Both the position numbers and the translations under genes were made by a program. A DNA stretch of 64,000 nt from Vibrio zhanjiangensis (GTDB taxonomy: Bacteria > Pseudomonadota > Gammaproteobacteria > Enterobacterales > Vibrionaceae), in NCBI RefSeq assembly GCF_030161235.1, contig NZ_BSPW01000077.1, positions 91,520 to 155,519 of the forward strand. Direction: 5' to 3'. The notes under the pieces are model-generated. The model worked only from the letters and a program-made list of their open reading frames with translations. It did not search any database and was not told the DNA's origin. Shown piece after piece: positions 1 through 12,078 of the stretch (the first letter of the stretch is position 1; every line of letters begins with the position of its first letter).

Positions 1-933
1 CGCAAGTTGGAAATTACGAATATGCGTCAAAAGTCGCTTGCCATCGCGCAATGTATCAAACCATTGCGAAACCAAACCATTTTGATAACTAACCAGTAAA
101 GAATAGCCACCAGATAAAAGCGTTATGTTACTAACCTCTGCGCCATTTTTATCAAGGCTAAGGTCAACCCTTTCCCGAACACTGAAATCGGTTGCTCTCT
201 TTTGGGCGATAATGAGTTCGGAGCCACGACGAAGATATAACGTATCCCCATCAGGTGTGATAACAAGTTGGTCTAGGCGGTGAAAAGGCTGCGAGAATTC
301 AAATTCTTGCTCATTTTTGTTGACATCTTGCCATAGAATACGTACCCGATGGTCATCATAATACCCCACCAAAGTCACTCCAGAATTTATTGCATAATCA
401 AAGGAAGTCAAAGTGGCCTTTGTATCAGTTTGTAGATTAAAAGGCAGAGATAAACGGTCTATTGTCGGCGAAAATGCGTCTTTCTTCAGCTTAAGATCAC
501 TGTTCTTACTCGGTTTGTACAGTAATACTTCACCGTTTGATTTTGCTGCTCCTAACCATTGATGTGAAAAACCGTTAGAACGATGCAAGTTATAGTCTTT
601 TCCTAGCTTAATCGTGCCGGTTGGAGACACACTGCTTTGCTTCAGGGACCAAAAATCGACATATCCTAACTCGGATATTACAAAAGCACTTTCTCCGTTA
701 TCATCAATACCGATAACAACCGGTTTTTCGGTTGTTATCGACTTTATCGATACATTAGGCGTCAACTTTGCGTCAGAAAATAATGGTAACACCGCAGAAA
801 ACAGATAAACAAAGAGCAAAACAAGAGCCGCTAAAACAGCAATTCCTCCTGTTGATACGAACCAACGAGCAAAACGATCTTTAATTAATCGCTTACGATC
901 ACGTTCTCGCAATGCAAAGTCCGCTTTGTCCAT
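1..933 (-). CDS. pstC: Phosphate ABC transporter permease PstC, large Vibrio type (5' part; runs off the left edge)
   Basis: An open frame of 311 codons runs from an ATG at 933 to the window edge. I translated it by hand: a basic cytoplasmic start (MDKADFALRERDRKRLIKD), one membrane segment at about residues 24-47, then a long soluble region of beta-rich, WD-like sequence. In vibrios the PstC permease has such a periplasmic domain before its transport core, and it sits next to ppk in V. cholerae gene order. The permease core lies outside the window, so the name rests on the N-terminal region and on context. It would form the membrane channel for high-affinity phosphate uptake. A Pho box 48 bp upstream supports PhoB control. 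Confidence 0.8.
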   Translation of the reverse strand, partial: MDKADFALRERDRKRLIKDRFARWFVSTGGIAVLAALVLLFVYLFSAVLPLFSDAKLTPNVSIKSITTEKPVVIGIDDNGESAFVISELGYVDFWSLKQSSVSPTGTIKLGKDYNLHRSNGFSHQWLGAAKSNGEVLLYKPSKNSDLKLKKDAFSPTIDRLSLPFNLQTDTKATLTSFDYAINSGVTLVGYYDDHRVRILWQDVNKNEQEFEFSQPFHRLDQLVITPDGDTLYLRRGSELIIAQKRATDFSVRERVDLSLDKNGAEVSNITLLSGGYSLLVSYQNGLVSQWFDTLRDGKRLLTHIRNFQLA

Positions 934-980
934 TTCACTCACTTATTTAGACGTCCCCATAGGTATAATATTTCGATTAG

Positions 981-997
981 ATGACAATTATATTACA
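981..997 (-). promoter_or_regulatory. Candidate Pho box before pstC
   Basis: On the minus strand the site reads TGTAATATAATTGTCAT, two TGTCAT-like repeats 11 bp apart, as in the PhoB consensus. It is followed after about 10 bp by a TATTAT-like -10, the usual arrangement where the Pho box replaces the -35. It lies 48 bp before the pstC start. It also lies in the shared region upstream of ppk, but its orientation favours pstC. Confidence 0.65.
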
Positions 998-1124
998 TAG
1001 AGAATAAAACAACTAAAAACAATGTATTAGGTCAATTAAGGTCTGCTTTTCACACCTTAAGTTGCACTCCCTATGAGTATGACTCCATTACTCAACTTCG
1101 TCAGTCAAGTTAATAGGAAAAATA

Positions 1125-3236
1125 ATGAGCACAGAAAAGCTGTATATTGAAAAGGAACTCAGTTGGCTTTCTTTCAATGAACGTGTTTTACAAGAAGCGG
1201 GAGACAAAAAAGTTCCACTCATTGAACGGATACGATTTCTCGGTATCTTTTCCAATAACTTAGACGAATTTTACAAAGTGCGCTTTGCTGATGTTAAGAG
1301 ACGCATCTTAATCAACCAAGAACGCGGGGGCAATGACAATTCAAAGCACTTGTTAAGTAAAATGCAGAGTAAAGCGCTCAAGCTCAACGATAAATTTGAT
1401 GAACTCTACTCAGAACTGATCCGTGAAATGGCACGCAGACAAATTTTCCTTGTCAATGAAACTCAGCTCAACGAAGCTCAGGAAATTTGGGTAAAAGACT
1501 ACTTTCGTAAGCAGGTACAACCGCACATAACGCCGCTTCTACTAAGAGAAGACATTGATGTGCTTGAATTTCTCAAAGATGAATACACATATCTTGCGAT
1601 TGACCTCAAACAAGACAATGATAGCCAATATGCCCTGATCGAAATCCCAACAAGCCACTTGCCGAGGTTTGTTATGGTACCAGAACACAAAGCCAGAGGC
1701 CGAAAAACCATTATCCTTTTGGATAACATCATCAGATACTGTCTTGACGAATTATTTTATGGCTTCTTCGACTACGATGAGCTTACAGGCTACGCAATGA
1801 AAATGACTCGAGATTCTGAGTATGACCTCAGTCATGAGGTTGAGCATAGTTTGCTAGAGCAAATGTCGGAAGGCGTGAGTCAACGCCTCACAGCAATGCC
1901 AGTGCGTTTTATCTATGAGATGGGCATGCCTGAGCCGATGCTGGCATTTTTGTGCGACAAGCTAAGAATCTCCAATTACGATAGTCTGATACCTGGTGGG
2001 AGATACCATAATTTTAAAGATTTTATCGAGTTTCCAAATGTGGGTAGAGATTACCTAGAAAACCGCCCACTCCCCCCACTCCAGTGTTCAGAATTTGATG
2101 GATATGCCAACAAGTTTGATGCGATTAAGCAACAAGATATCTTGCTTTATTTTCCCTACCATACATTTGAACATATCACTGAACTCGTGCGTCAAGCTTC
2201 ATTCGACCCCAAGGTATTGAGTATCAAAATCAATATTTATCGGGTGGCTAAAGATTCTCGTCTCATGAACTCTCTAATTGATGCCGTCCATAATGGTAAA
2301 CAAGTGACCGTGGTCGTTGAATTGCAAGCTCGCTTTGACGAAGAAGCGAATATTGAGTGGTCCAAAGTGCTAACCGAGGCTGGAGTTAGAGTTCTTTTTG
2401 GCACTCCCGGATTGAAAATTCACTCTAAATTGCTGCTTATTGGGCGCAGAGAAAATCATCGTATTGTTCGCTACGCCCATATAGGAACGGGGAATTTTCA
2501 CGAAAAAACGGCTCGTATTTATACGGATTTCTCACTATTAACTGCCGATCCTCAAATTACTTATGAAGTACAAAATGTCTTCGCTTACATTGAGAATCCT
2601 TATCGCCCTGTCAAATTTGAACATCTTATTGTATCTCCTCGAAACTCTAGAATAAAACTTCATCAACTCATCAACGAAGAAATTGCCAATGCGAATGCGG
2701 GTAAGCGAGCAGCTATCACATTAAAAATTAACAACTTAGTCGACAAGAACTTAATTAATAAGCTTTATGAAGCAAGTTGCGCTGGTGTCAAAATTAAAAT
2801 GGTTATTCGAGGTATGTGCTCTTTAGTACCAGGTATCAAAGGCGTTAGCGAGAATATTCGGATCATTAGTATCGTTGATCGTTTTTTAGAACACCCTAGG
2901 ATATTAATTTTCCACAATAATGGTTCACACAAAGTCTATATTTCGTCAGCCGATTGGATGACCCGCAACATAGATTATCGAATTGAAGTCGCCGCTCCTA
3001 TCCGTGATCCTAGACTCAAACGTCGTATTATCGATATCATCAATATCCATTTTACTGATACAGTCAAGGCTCGCTTGATCGATAAAGAAATGAGTAACAA
3101 GTATGTTGCTCGTGGTAATCGAAAGAAAATTCGCTCACAAATCGCCATATACGACTATCTTAAAGAGATAGAAAAACAGACCAGAAAACGCACAGAGCAG
3201 CCTCTTATACATGACCAAATCTTCGCAAATTCGTGA
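1125..3236 (+). CDS. ppk1: Polyphosphate kinase 1
   Basis: 703 residues, the usual length for PPK1. The enzyme transfers the gamma phosphate of ATP to growing polyphosphate at the inner membrane. The N-terminal domain ([12 protein letters not shown]) and the two phospholipase-D-like C-terminal domains are complete. H433 in [12 protein letters not shown] corresponds to the autophosphorylated histidine, and H452/H459 lie in [19 protein letters not shown]. Its 3' end overlaps ppx by 26 bp, so the two opposing enzymes are translated from one message. The leader, shared with pstC, holds a Pho box facing the other way. Confidence 0.97.
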   Translation: MSTEKLYIEKELSWLSFNERVLQEAGDKKVPLIERIRFLGIFSNNLDEFYKVRFADVKRRILINQERGGNDNSKHLLSKMQSKALKLNDKFDELYSELIREMARRQIFLVNETQLNEAQEIWVKDYFRKQVQPHITPLLLREDIDVLEFLKDEYTYLAIDLKQDNDSQYALIEIPTSHLPRFVMVPEHKARGRKTIILLDNIIRYCLDELFYGFFDYDELTGYAMKMTRDSEYDLSHEVEHSLLEQMSEGVSQRLTAMPVRFIYEMGMPEPMLAFLCDKLRISNYDSLIPGGRYHNFKDFIEFPNVGRDYLENRPLPPLQCSEFDGYANKFDAIKQQDILLYFPYHTFEHITELVRQASFDPKVLSIKINIYRVAKDSRLMNSLIDAVHNGKQVTVVVELQARFDEEANIEWSKVLTEAGVRVLFGTPGLKIHSKLLLIGRRENHRIVRYAHIGTGNFHEKTARIYTDFSLLTADPQITYEVQNVFAYIENPYRPVKFEHLIVSPRNSRIKLHQLINEEIANANAGKRAAITLKINNLVDKNLINKLYEASCAGVKIKMVIRGMCSLVPGIKGVSENIRIISIVDRFLEHPRILIFHNNGSHKVYISSADWMTRNIDYRIEVAAPIRDPRLKRRIIDIINIHFTDTVKARLIDKEMSNKYVARGNRKKIRSQIAIYDYLKEIEKQTRKRTEQPLIHDQIFANS

Positions 3237-4710
3237 CATAGCCGCCATCGACCTTGGTTCAAATAGCTTCCATATGGTGGTCGCTCGGGTTGTCGATCAG
3301 GGATTGCAAATGATCAGTCGACATAGGCAAAGAGTGAGGTTAGGCGCAGGCCTAAAGGGACAGAAATACCTTGATGACGACGCTATTGAAAGGGGTTTGG
3401 AATGTCTGGCCATGTTTGCGGAAAGGCTACAAGACTTTGAGCAAGATAGTGTACGTATTGCAGCAACGCACACCTTACGCCAAGCAAGTAACGCACATAT
3501 TTTCCTATTGCGCGCTAGAGAAGTCATGCCCTTTCCTATCGAAATCATTCCGGGGGTCGAAGAAGCGCGATTAATTTATCTAGGCGTGGCTCATACCCAA
3601 CCAGAATCAGATTCAAAACTTGTGGTAGATATTGGCGGGGGCAGCACAGAAATCATCATAGGAAGCGGCTTTGAGCCCGAACTGGTCAATAGTAAGCAAA
3701 TGGGCTGCGTTAGCTATACACAACAATATTTTGCCAAAGATAAAATCTCACCCAAACACTTTGCCAAAGCCATATTAGCCGCTGAGCAAAAGATGGAGTC
3801 CATTGCCTATCACTACAAAAAAAAAGGCTGGGATATCGCTTTTGGTTCTTCAGGAACCATCAAAACTATCCGAGATGTTCTAGTAGGTATGGGTTATGAA
3901 GATGGACTGATCACCTCAAAGCGGTTGGATAAACTCATTAATACTCTATGTCAATGGCACAGTGTGGATGAAATCTCTCTCTCTGGATTAACCTCTGAGC
4001 GTCAGCCTGTTTTCCCCGCTGGGGTGGCGATTTTAACTGCTGTGCTAGCAAGTCTTAAAGTCGATGAGATGCATGTGTCTGAAGGTGCGCTGAGAGAAGG
4101 ACTTCTTTTTCAAATGGAAGAGAGTTTTCAGCGCTCAGATATTCGAATGAGAACTACGGAGAACCTTGCCAGCAAACACGCAGTGGACTTAGAACATGCC
4201 GAGAAAATCAAAAAGCAAGCCACTCACTTCCTACAACAAATACATAACGAACTCGGTATAAAAAAACAATCTGAGCTATTCGACTTACTTGAATGGGGAG
4301 CATTACTCCATGAAGTCGGCTTGAGTATCAGTTTGCAAGGTTTTCATCGTCACTCAGCCTACATACTGAGGCATACCTTTATGCCCGGCTTTAATCGTGA
4401 ACAACAAACCGTGCTCGCAACCCTAGTACGCTTTCAACGAAAATCACTTAAGCTACACGAAATGGAAGAGCTCACGCTATTTAAAAAGAAACACATCATT
4501 AGTTTAATCCGTATATTACGCCTAGCTATTTTGCTCCACGGTCAACGAAACAATGAACCATTACCTTCATTGGAACTCTGTATTGACGGGCCTCAATGGA
4601 GTTTAGTGTCGCAAGACAAAGCTTGGTTGGAAAGCAACAAGCTCTTACACGCCGATCTGACTACAGAGCAAAAATATTGGCGTAATGCTGGCTGGGATCT
4701 CCACTTCTAA
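3211..4710 (+). CDS. ppx: Exopolyphosphatase
   Basis: 499 residues, of the Ppx/GppA phosphatase family, which removes terminal phosphate from polyphosphate. The actin-like ATPase fold is marked by [17 protein letters not shown] near residue 12 and [14 protein letters not shown] near residue 141; a C-terminal HD-like helical region follows ([23 protein letters not shown]). It starts inside the end of ppk1 and converges on pstS with only 26 bp between the stop codons. No strong terminator hairpin is visible in that gap. Pairing with ppk1 sets the polyphosphate level. Confidence 0.96.
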   Translation: MTKSSQIRDIAAIDLGSNSFHMVVARVVDQGLQMISRHRQRVRLGAGLKGQKYLDDDAIERGLECLAMFAERLQDFEQDSVRIAATHTLRQASNAHIFLLRAREVMPFPIEIIPGVEEARLIYLGVAHTQPESDSKLVVDIGGGSTEIIIGSGFEPELVNSKQMGCVSYTQQYFAKDKISPKHFAKAILAAEQKMESIAYHYKKKGWDIAFGSSGTIKTIRDVLVGMGYEDGLITSKRLDKLINTLCQWHSVDEISLSGLTSERQPVFPAGVAILTAVLASLKVDEMHVSEGALREGLLFQMEESFQRSDIRMRTTENLASKHAVDLEHAEKIKKQATHFLQQIHNELGIKKQSELFDLLEWGALLHEVGLSISLQGFHRHSAYILRHTFMPGFNREQQTVLATLVRFQRKSLKLHEMEELTLFKKKHIISLIRILRLAILLHGQRNNEPLPSLELCIDGPQWSLVSQDKAWLESNKLLHADLTTEQKYWRNAGWDLHF

Positions 4711-4736
4711 TTTTAGTTAACTCTAAACGGAGCTAG

Positions 4737-5699
4737 CTAATTTTCAGCCAAGCCAACTTTGTTTAATTCGTGAGCTGCCATATCCACAGACACAGGAACA
4801 TACCCCGCTTTTGCTACTATGCTTTGCCCTTGCTCTGAATATATAAACAGCACAAACTCTTTCATCAGGCTAGACAGCGGTTTGGCTGGGTTTTTATTGA
4901 CGTAAAGATAAAGTGGTCTTGATAAAGGATATCGTCCTGACAAAATGTTACTTTCACTTGGATAAATGTAGTCTTTACCTTGTCTTGCAATAGGGACTAG
5001 CCTAGCTCCTGACACTTGGTAACCAACCCCCGAATACCCCATCGTATTGATGGAAGAAGAAACAGCCTGAACGACCGAAGCAGAACCTGGCTGTTCATTG
5101 ACATTAGCTCTGAAATCTCCACCACACAGGGCACTTTTTTTAAAATATCCATAAGTGCCGGACACTGAATTTCGACCAAACAGCTGTATCCCTCGCTTTG
5201 CCCATTGGTAATCAAGTCCTAGCTCAGCCCAAGTCGAAACTGGCCGTTTCGCCCCACAGCGAAAAGTGGCTGAAAAAACACTGTCGAGCTGCAAAAAATT
5301 GAGACCATCGACCGGATTATCCCTATGAACAAAAATACCCACAGCATCAATAGCAATGCGCAGCTCTGTCGGCTTATAACCATACGCCCGCACAAAAGCC
5401 TCAATTTCACGCTGACGCATAGGGCGGCTCATTGGACCAAACTGTGCAGTGCCTTCAGTGAGTGCTGGCGGCGCGGTTGATGAACCTGAAGCTTGCACTT
5501 CACCGTCTACCGCTGGATATAAATGTTTAAACTCTTCAACCCAAAGTGTCGTGATACCCGCTAATGTATCCGAACCAACAGTCGTCAAACTGCCGCTCAA
5601 GTTAGCCACCTTTCGATAAGGTTGATGGTTTACTTCAATCTCTTGGGCATACGCGAAACAACAGGTAACAAAAAGAGTAAAGAACGCAAAAAATCTCAT
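4737..5699 (-). CDS. pstS: Periplasmic phosphate-binding protein PstS
   Basis: 320 residues with a cleavable signal peptide ([18 protein letters not shown], then QEI). Phosphate-contact motifs of the family are visible: [11 protein letters not shown] near residue 38, [11 protein letters not shown] near 70 and [12 protein letters not shown] near 177. It captures phosphate for the PstCAB transporter. The ATG overlaps the phoR stop by 4 bp, so it is the third gene of a phoB-phoR-pstS operon. The permease genes are split off beyond ppk-ppx, the arrangement known from V. cholerae. Confidence 0.94.
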   Translation of the reverse strand: MRFFAFFTLFVTCCFAYAQEIEVNHQPYRKVANLSGSLTTVGSDTLAGITTLWVEEFKHLYPAVDGEVQASGSSTAPPALTEGTAQFGPMSRPMRQREIEAFVRAYGYKPTELRIAIDAVGIFVHRDNPVDGLNFLQLDSVFSATFRCGAKRPVSTWAELGLDYQWAKRGIQLFGRNSVSGTYGYFKKSALCGGDFRANVNEQPGSASVVQAVSSSINTMGYSGVGYQVSGARLVPIARQGKDYIYPSESNILSGRYPLSRPLYLYVNKNPAKPLSSLMKEFVLFIYSEQGQSIVAKAGYVPVSVDMAAHELNKVGLAEN

Positions 5700-6997
5700 C
5701 CGTGCACCACGAAACGTGATGGCAAAATAAACGAAAACTTACTGCCAACGCCCACTTCAGATTGAACATTCAAATGGGAATCATGATGGCTCAAAGCATG
5801 TTTAACAATTGCCAGTCCAAGGCCACTCCCTCCTGTGTCTCTTGAACGCGCTTTGTCTACTCGATAAAATCGTTCAGTCAATCTATGCAAATGTTGAGGT
5901 TCGATACCTTCACCACTGTCTTCGACTTCTAAACACGCACCTTGACCAGAACGATACCAACGCACCTTTACATCGGCTCCTGCTGGCGTGTACTTGACAG
6001 CGTTGTACACCAGATTGGAAATCGCACTACGCAATTGATCTTCATCACCAAGCACTAGTAGTTCTTTATCAACCTCAAAACAAAGTTGATGTTGCTGGTC
6101 GCCACTCAAGCTCTGAGCTTCTTTTTCAAGTACCTCTAGCATGGCTGGAACATCAACCACCTCTTCCAATTCATGCATAGGTGCGGCTTCAATTTTGGAT
6201 AGAGTCAATAACTGATTCACCAACCCATTCATCCGATTCAACTGCTCTGTCATCACTCCATGTGCCTTAGACCACATAGGCCCTACAACCATATCTGGAT
6301 CTTCTGTCATTTCCAGATAGCCTTGCAACACCGTCATTGGCGTCCGAAGTTCATGGGAAACATTGGCAAAGAAATTACGTCTCATGCCTTCCAGTTGCTT
6401 AACTTGGGAGACATCACGAACCACCATTAAGTGCTCGCCTTCGGTATAAGGTACAATACGAAGTTCAAGCATGCGTTCAACATTTAATGGTGAGCGCATC
6501 TCTAAAGGCTGAGAAAAGTCTTTCTTACTAAGATATTTAATAAAATCTGGTGTGCGAAGTAGATTGGATATGGGCTGACCTGCATCATCTGGCCATCGAA
6601 AACCAAGCAAATGCTGAGCGAGTTTGTTACACCACACAATATTGCCTTCACTGCGAAACACGACGGCTCCATCAGGCAATGATTCCGCGCCATTACGGAA
6701 GCGGCGGATAAGGCTACTTAATTCTTTTCGTTTATTACGCTGACGCTGCTGAAGTCGATAGATACCATTAAATATGGATTCCCAATGGCCAGTGCCGGAA
6801 GGTGGCGTTAACCTTTTTTCGTCCCATAACCACCCAGAAAGGCGCATCTGATTGTGCAAGTGCCAAATCAACTGTAATACCGTAGCCGCTAAAAGCAGCC
6901 ACGACATATGGCCAAAAATCCATCCGATAGTCACCCAAGGGGTGTAAAAAAAAACCAGCTCTTTGGCTAGCTTTTTCCACGTTAACCGTTCAACCAC
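5696..6997 (-). CDS. phoR: Phosphate regulon sensor histidine kinase PhoR
   Basis: 433 residues. Two closely spaced membrane segments occupy about residues 15-47. A PAS domain follows at about 105-190, then the HisKA H-box [19 protein letters not shown] with phospho-acceptor H215, and the ATPase domain with [19 protein letters not shown] and [14 protein letters not shown]. There is almost no periplasmic loop, as in E. coli PhoR, which senses phosphate through the Pst/PhoU complex. It lies 26 bp after phoB and overlaps pstS by 4 bp. It phosphorylates PhoB when phosphate is scarce. Confidence 0.97.
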   Translation of the reverse strand: MVERLTWKKLAKELVFFYTPWVTIGWIFGHMSWLLLAATVLQLIWHLHNQMRLSGWLWDEKRLTPPSGTGHWESIFNGIYRLQQRQRNKRKELSSLIRRFRNGAESLPDGAVVFRSEGNIVWCNKLAQHLLGFRWPDDAGQPISNLLRTPDFIKYLSKKDFSQPLEMRSPLNVERMLELRIVPYTEGEHLMVVRDVSQVKQLEGMRRNFFANVSHELRTPMTVLQGYLEMTEDPDMVVGPMWSKAHGVMTEQLNRMNGLVNQLLTLSKIEAAPMHELEEVVDVPAMLEVLEKEAQSLSGDQQHQLCFEVDKELLVLGDEDQLRSAISNLVYNAVKYTPAGADVKVRWYRSGQGACLEVEDSGEGIEPQHLHRLTERFYRVDKARSRDTGGSGLGLAIVKHALSHHDSHLNVQSEVGVGSKFSFILPSRFVVHG

Positions 6998-7023
6998 TTA
7001 CCTCTCCTGATGGCAAACTTAGA

Positions 7024-7713
7024 TCAGGCTTTAGTCGAAAAGCGATAGCCTGCACCACGCACTGTTTGGACTAATCTATCGTGACCTGCCCCCTCAAGTG
7101 CTTTCCTTAAGCGGCGAATATGCACATCTACCGTGCGATCTTCAACATACACATTGGTGCCCCAAACATTGTTCAGTAACTGCTCACGGCTATATACTCG
7201 TTCTTGATGCGTCATAAAAAAATGCAGCATCTTGAACTCTGTCGGCCCCATTTCTAGAGGTTGGTCATTTGCGGTTACTCGATGAGACACTGGGTCAAGT
7301 CTCAATCCTTGCACATCAATGACATCTTCCAATGCCGTTGGTGTGACACGACGAATTACCGCTTTTAGGCGTGCAACCAACTCTTTAGGTGAAAATGGTT
7401 TAGTGATGTAATCATCTGCACCAACTTCTAAACCGCGAACTTTATCTTCCTCTTCACCACGAGCGGTAAGCATTACCACTGGGATATTACGAGTCAGCTC
7501 TTCGCGTTTCATGTGTTTGATAAAGTTAATTCCACTACCACCAGGCAACATCCAGTCTAGAAGAACCAAGTCAGGGAAAGGTTCTGCAAGCTTGGTTACT
7601 GCGCTGTCATAATCTTCCGCTTCAACCGCATTGTAACCTTTTTGTTCGAGGACAAAGCATAGCATTTCGCGAATTGGCGCTTCATCTTCAACAACAAGAA
7701 TCCTTCTCGACAT
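7024..7713 (-). CDS. phoB: Phosphate regulon response regulator PhoB
   Basis: 229 residues, OmpR/PhoB family. The receiver domain has acidic residues E9/D10 and phospho-acceptor D53 (LLDWMLPGG), with TKPFSPKEL near residue 105. The C-terminal winged helix (residues 130-229) ends in [13 protein letters not shown] and VRGAGYRF. It activates phosphate-starvation genes by binding Pho boxes. A good Pho box lies about 66 bp upstream, so it is probably autoregulated together with phoR and pstS. Confidence 0.98.
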   Translation of the reverse strand: MSRRILVVEDEAPIREMLCFVLEQKGYNAVEAEDYDSAVTKLAEPFPDLVLLDWMLPGGSGINFIKHMKREELTRNIPVVMLTARGEEEDKVRGLEVGADDYITKPFSPKELVARLKAVIRRVTPTALEDVIDVQGLRLDPVSHRVTANDQPLEMGPTEFKMLHFFMTHQERVYSREQLLNNVWGTNVYVEDRTVDVHIRRLRKALEGAGHDRLVQTVRGAGYRFSTKA

Positions 7714-7780
7714 AATTGAATAACCTTTAAGTAAGTGAAATTTAATTGTGCATTGACCAAGGCATTATCACTATCAATTA

Positions 7781-7797
7781 TGACACTTTTGTGACCA
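7781..7797 (-). promoter_or_regulatory. Pho box before phoB-phoR-pstS
   Basis: On the minus strand the site reads GGTCACAAAAGTGTCAT (core 7780-7796), two GTCAC/GTCAT repeats 11 bp apart. About 10 bp further on is GATAAT, a good -10. This matches the known Pho promoter geometry and suggests autoactivation of the operon. Confidence 0.75.
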
Positions 7798-7925
7798 TTG
7801 AAAACAAATTTTAATATAAGTTTCATCTTAATCATGAGCAGTTGCTATGGGACAAGCTCAGCAAAAGCCTTTATGATTGGCAGCCAAAGTTTAAGATCAA
7901 CAGAGCCTAGGTATAGAGAAAGCAT

Positions 7926-8840
7926 ATGTGGTTTAAGAACTGTCTAGTTTACCGTTTTAATCGAGATATTAAATTCCAAGCAGATGAATTGGAAAAACAA
8001 CTTGCTGAATTTCGTTTTACACCCTGTGGTAGTCAGGATAAACAGAAATTTGGTTGGGTGACAGCGCTGGGAAAACATGGAGATATGATGACCCATGTAT
8101 CAGAAAATCGAATCCTGATCTGCGCAAAAAAAGAAGAGAAAATGCTACCCGCCTCTGTGATAAAAGACTCTCTCAGCGCCAAAGTAGAAGCGATCGAGAC
8201 ACAGGAAGGTAAACCTCTTAAGAAAAAGGAAAAAGATAATCTCAAGGAAGACATTATTATGGATTTGCTACCACGAGCGTTTAGCCGCAGTAGCCATACT
8301 TTTGTCCTTATTTTACCTAAAGAAGGCTTCATACTGGTCGATGCAAGCAGCTTCAAAAAAGCAGAAGAAGTATTGGCTCTGCTACGCAAAACCATGGGAA
8401 GTCTGCCGGTTGTTCCTGCCATTCCAGAAAAAGCATTAGCAACCACTCTCACTGAGTGGGTAAAAACGGGCAATACGCCAGTTGGCGTGGAAATGCTTGA
8501 TGAAGCAGAATTGAAGTCCATTGCGGAAGAAGGCGGTGTCATTCGTTGCAAAAAACAGGAGCTCACCGCTGATGAAATTCGCAGCCATATTGAAGCAGAC
8601 AAAGTCGTCACAAAACTCGCTCTATGGTGGCAAGAGCGTATAGAATTTCTTCTTGCTGAAGATGGCAGTATCAAACGTCTCAAGTTTTCAGATGAGCTAA
8701 AAGATCACAATGATGATATTCCAAGAGAAGATCAAGCCGCTCGATTCGACGCTGACTTCTCGCTAATGTGCGGTGAACTCAGCGCTTTTCTACCTAATTT
8801 ATATGAATCTCTTGGTGGCTTGCCTCAAGCAAACGCATAA
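7926..8840 (+). CDS. rdgC: Recombination-associated protein RdgC
   Basis: 304 residues, the normal length for RdgC (303 in E. coli). It starts [15 protein letters not shown], and the family hallmark [16 protein letters not shown] is at about residues 34-50. RdgC is a ring-shaped dimer that binds DNA without sequence preference and limits RecA action; it associates with the nucleoid. It is divergent from phoB, separated by 212 bp. The ribosome site (GAGAAAG) is weak. A gene on the opposite strand across it is only a shadow. Confidence 0.96.
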   Translation: MWFKNCLVYRFNRDIKFQADELEKQLAEFRFTPCGSQDKQKFGWVTALGKHGDMMTHVSENRILICAKKEEKMLPASVIKDSLSAKVEAIETQEGKPLKKKEKDNLKEDIIMDLLPRAFSRSSHTFVLILPKEGFILVDASSFKKAEEVLALLRKTMGSLPVVPAIPEKALATTLTEWVKTGNTPVGVEMLDEAELKSIAEEGGVIRCKKQELTADEIRSHIEADKVVTKLALWWQERIEFLLAEDGSIKRLKFSDELKDHNDDIPREDQAARFDADFSLMCGELSAFLPNLYESLGGLPQANA

Positions 8841-8950
8841 GCGTATCTCGGGTGTTTAGCTATAGGTAAGCACCCTCCTTAAATTACCCTACTCACCCCA
8901 TGGACTTTTTCCTAGTCACAAGTCACGTTTTAGCGTAAAATTTTCGCCCC

Positions 8951-8969
8951 AATTCCACCAGGTGGAATT
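8951..8969. promoter_or_regulatory. Perfect inverted repeat upstream of trhP
   Basis: AATTCCACC, one central base, then GGTGGAATT: 9-bp perfect arms. It ends 34 bp before the trhP ATG and no T-run follows, so it reads better as an operator than as a terminator. I know of no regulator with this site. Confidence 0.45.
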
Positions 8970-9003
8970 GACCTGACTTGAGATCAGACTAAGAGAATTA
9001 AAC

Positions 9004-10661
<1,658 letters not shown>

Positions 10662-10680
10662 GGCTATTTAAACAATAAGG

Positions 10681-10708
10681 TGCCACTCATGAGAGTGGCA
10701 TTGTTTTC
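10681..10708 (+). terminator. Terminator after trhP-yfhL
   Basis: TGCCACTC-ATGA-GAGTGGCA hairpin (8-bp stem) followed by TTGTTTTC. It lies 20 bp after the ferredoxin stop and may also end mepA transcription coming from the other side less efficiently. Confidence 0.8.
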
Positions 10709-11544
10709 TAAATACTTTTCAACATTTTCTGGCACGGAGCTGGCATCACTTTACGCTTCTTTTTACCCTTTGTTTGTGATACTAGCGGCTTAGGTTGAGG
10801 TCGCCAACTGATTAGCTCAGCACCGCATCCATCCCCTTCAGGTGGTGCCGCTTGAGACTGGCACGCGTCACTTTCATAAGGACATTTAAGCCTGACATGC
10901 ATATGATAATGATGTCCCCACCAAGGCCTAACTTTTCTTAACCACTCACGCTGTCCCAATGCTTCTTCAGCACACAACTTTTCCTTAATCACAGGATGCA
11001 CAAAGATACGTTCCACTTGCGTATCATATGCGGCCATCTTAATCAGCTCAAAATGGCGAGCATCCCAATTTTCTTTTAGCATTCGATATTGTTTTATATT
11101 AACCACACTCATAGGAACAGGGTTTTGGAGCTGTTTATCTGACAGCCGTTCACGCGTGAGCCTAAGCCAGATATCAATGTCTAATCCTGTTTGATGGCTA
11201 GTATGTCCAGATGAAAAACGCCCTCCTTGGGGCAAAGACAAATCACCGACCAGTATATGCGTATTAAGATATTGCTCTGACATTTTGCCCAACCGCTGAA
11301 CAAAACTCACTGCGCTAGGGTGGCCATAATATCTCTGGCGATGACTTCGCAACACCTGATAGCCTATTCCTTGAAGAGGAAGTGCGCTAGCGCCAGCCAA
11401 ACAACCATTAGCATAACTTCCTATCGCTTGGGGTAAATGCTCTGATGGTGAACGAATTTGTTCCCAAGGACTGGCATTTAGCATACCCGCCACAAAGAAT
11501 AACGCAGCGACAAGTAGTCTTTGCCAATGAACATACTCTGTCAT
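10708..11544 (-). CDS. mepA: Penicillin-insensitive murein endopeptidase MepA
   Basis: I place the start at the ATG at 11544 (MTEYVHWQRLL) because AAGGGAG sits just before it; an upstream in-frame ATG at 11565 would add seven residues. A signal peptide follows (LLVAALFFVAGMLNA). The mature protein carries the zinc-binding motifs of the LAS/M74 family: SSGHTSHQTGLDIDIW and WWGHHYHMHVRL. MepA cuts the D-alanyl-meso-diaminopimelate cross-links of peptidoglycan in the periplasm. It stands alone, with the trhP terminator on one side and a DUF1904 gene on the other. Confidence 0.95.
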   Translation of the reverse strand: MTEYVHWQRLLVAALFFVAGMLNASPWEQIRSPSEHLPQAIGSYANGCLAGASALPLQGIGYQVLRSHRQRYYGHPSAVSFVQRLGKMSEQYLNTHILVGDLSLPQGGRFSSGHTSHQTGLDIDIWLRLTRERLSDKQLQNPVPMSVVNIKQYRMLKENWDARHFELIKMAAYDTQVERIFVHPVIKEKLCAEEALGQREWLRKVRPWWGHHYHMHVRLKCPYESDACQSQAAPPEGDGCGAELISWRPQPKPLVSQTKGKKKRKVMPAPCQKMLKSI

Positions 11545-11618
11545 CTCCTCTCCCTTCAAAATCACCCTATGTGCTTACCTTTAAGAGGGAATGGATTTAA
11601 AGACTCAACACATATTGG

Positions 11619-11951
11619 CTAGTAGTGATCCCCATTATCATAATAGGCACAAGCCTCAAGAGCCGTAAAGATAACCGCAACATCCACATCAGCATCCAGA
11701 ATATCTCGGATATGCTGAGTAATCAGAGTAGCTACCGCATCCTGAGTCTCTTGCCCGCGATCAAACCACAACACCTCGACGAAAGGATAGGCTTGGCTTA
11801 CTTGCCCTTCATGATAGAAAGTCGTGTTGACATATTCGAATGTAAAATCCTCTCTTGGGCAGTTCATATGAGGCTGCAAGGCATCAAGTAACGATTTAGA
11901 TAAGACTTCAACAAGGCTCGGCTCAATAGCGCGAAAACGTAAGTGTGGCAT
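11619..11951 (-). CDS. DUF1904 family protein
   Basis: 110 residues from the ATG at 11951 (MPHLRFRAIEPS); a TTG one codon upstream is also in frame but the AGGAA site fits the ATG better. The sequence resembles the DUF1904/tautomerase-like small proteins of vibrios (FVEVLWFDRGQETQDAVA). There is no signal peptide or membrane segment. The function is unknown. It is followed by mepA on the same strand, but a 74-bp gap makes co-transcription uncertain. Confidence 0.75.
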   Translation of the reverse strand: MPHLRFRAIEPSLVEVLSKSLLDALQPHMNCPREDFTFEYVNTTFYHEGQVSQAYPFVEVLWFDRGQETQDAVATLITQHIRDILDADVDVAVIFTALEACAYYDNGDHY

Positions 11952-12046
11952 CAATAATTTCCTACAATTTATTGCTTGATTAACATGGAACCCAGTTAAT
12001 TGGAAATATCTCGATTATTTCCAGTTTAACCATTGAAAGAGATAAG

Positions 12047-12075
12047 AAAAAGCCGCTGAGAGTTCAGCGGCTTTG
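12047..12075 (-). terminator. Terminator of the queA-secF operon
   Basis: On the minus strand: AAGCCGCTGA-ACTC-TCAGCGGCTT followed by TTTCTT. A perfect 10-bp GC-rich stem starting a few bases after the secF stop. Confidence 0.92.
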
Positions 12076-12078
12076 AGG

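Noticed and set aside
8033..8683. Long minus-strand ORF of 216 codons inside rdgC
   Set aside because: It lies wholly antisense to rdgC, is rich in Ser and Arg as expected of a shadow frame, and has no ribosome site or family resemblance.
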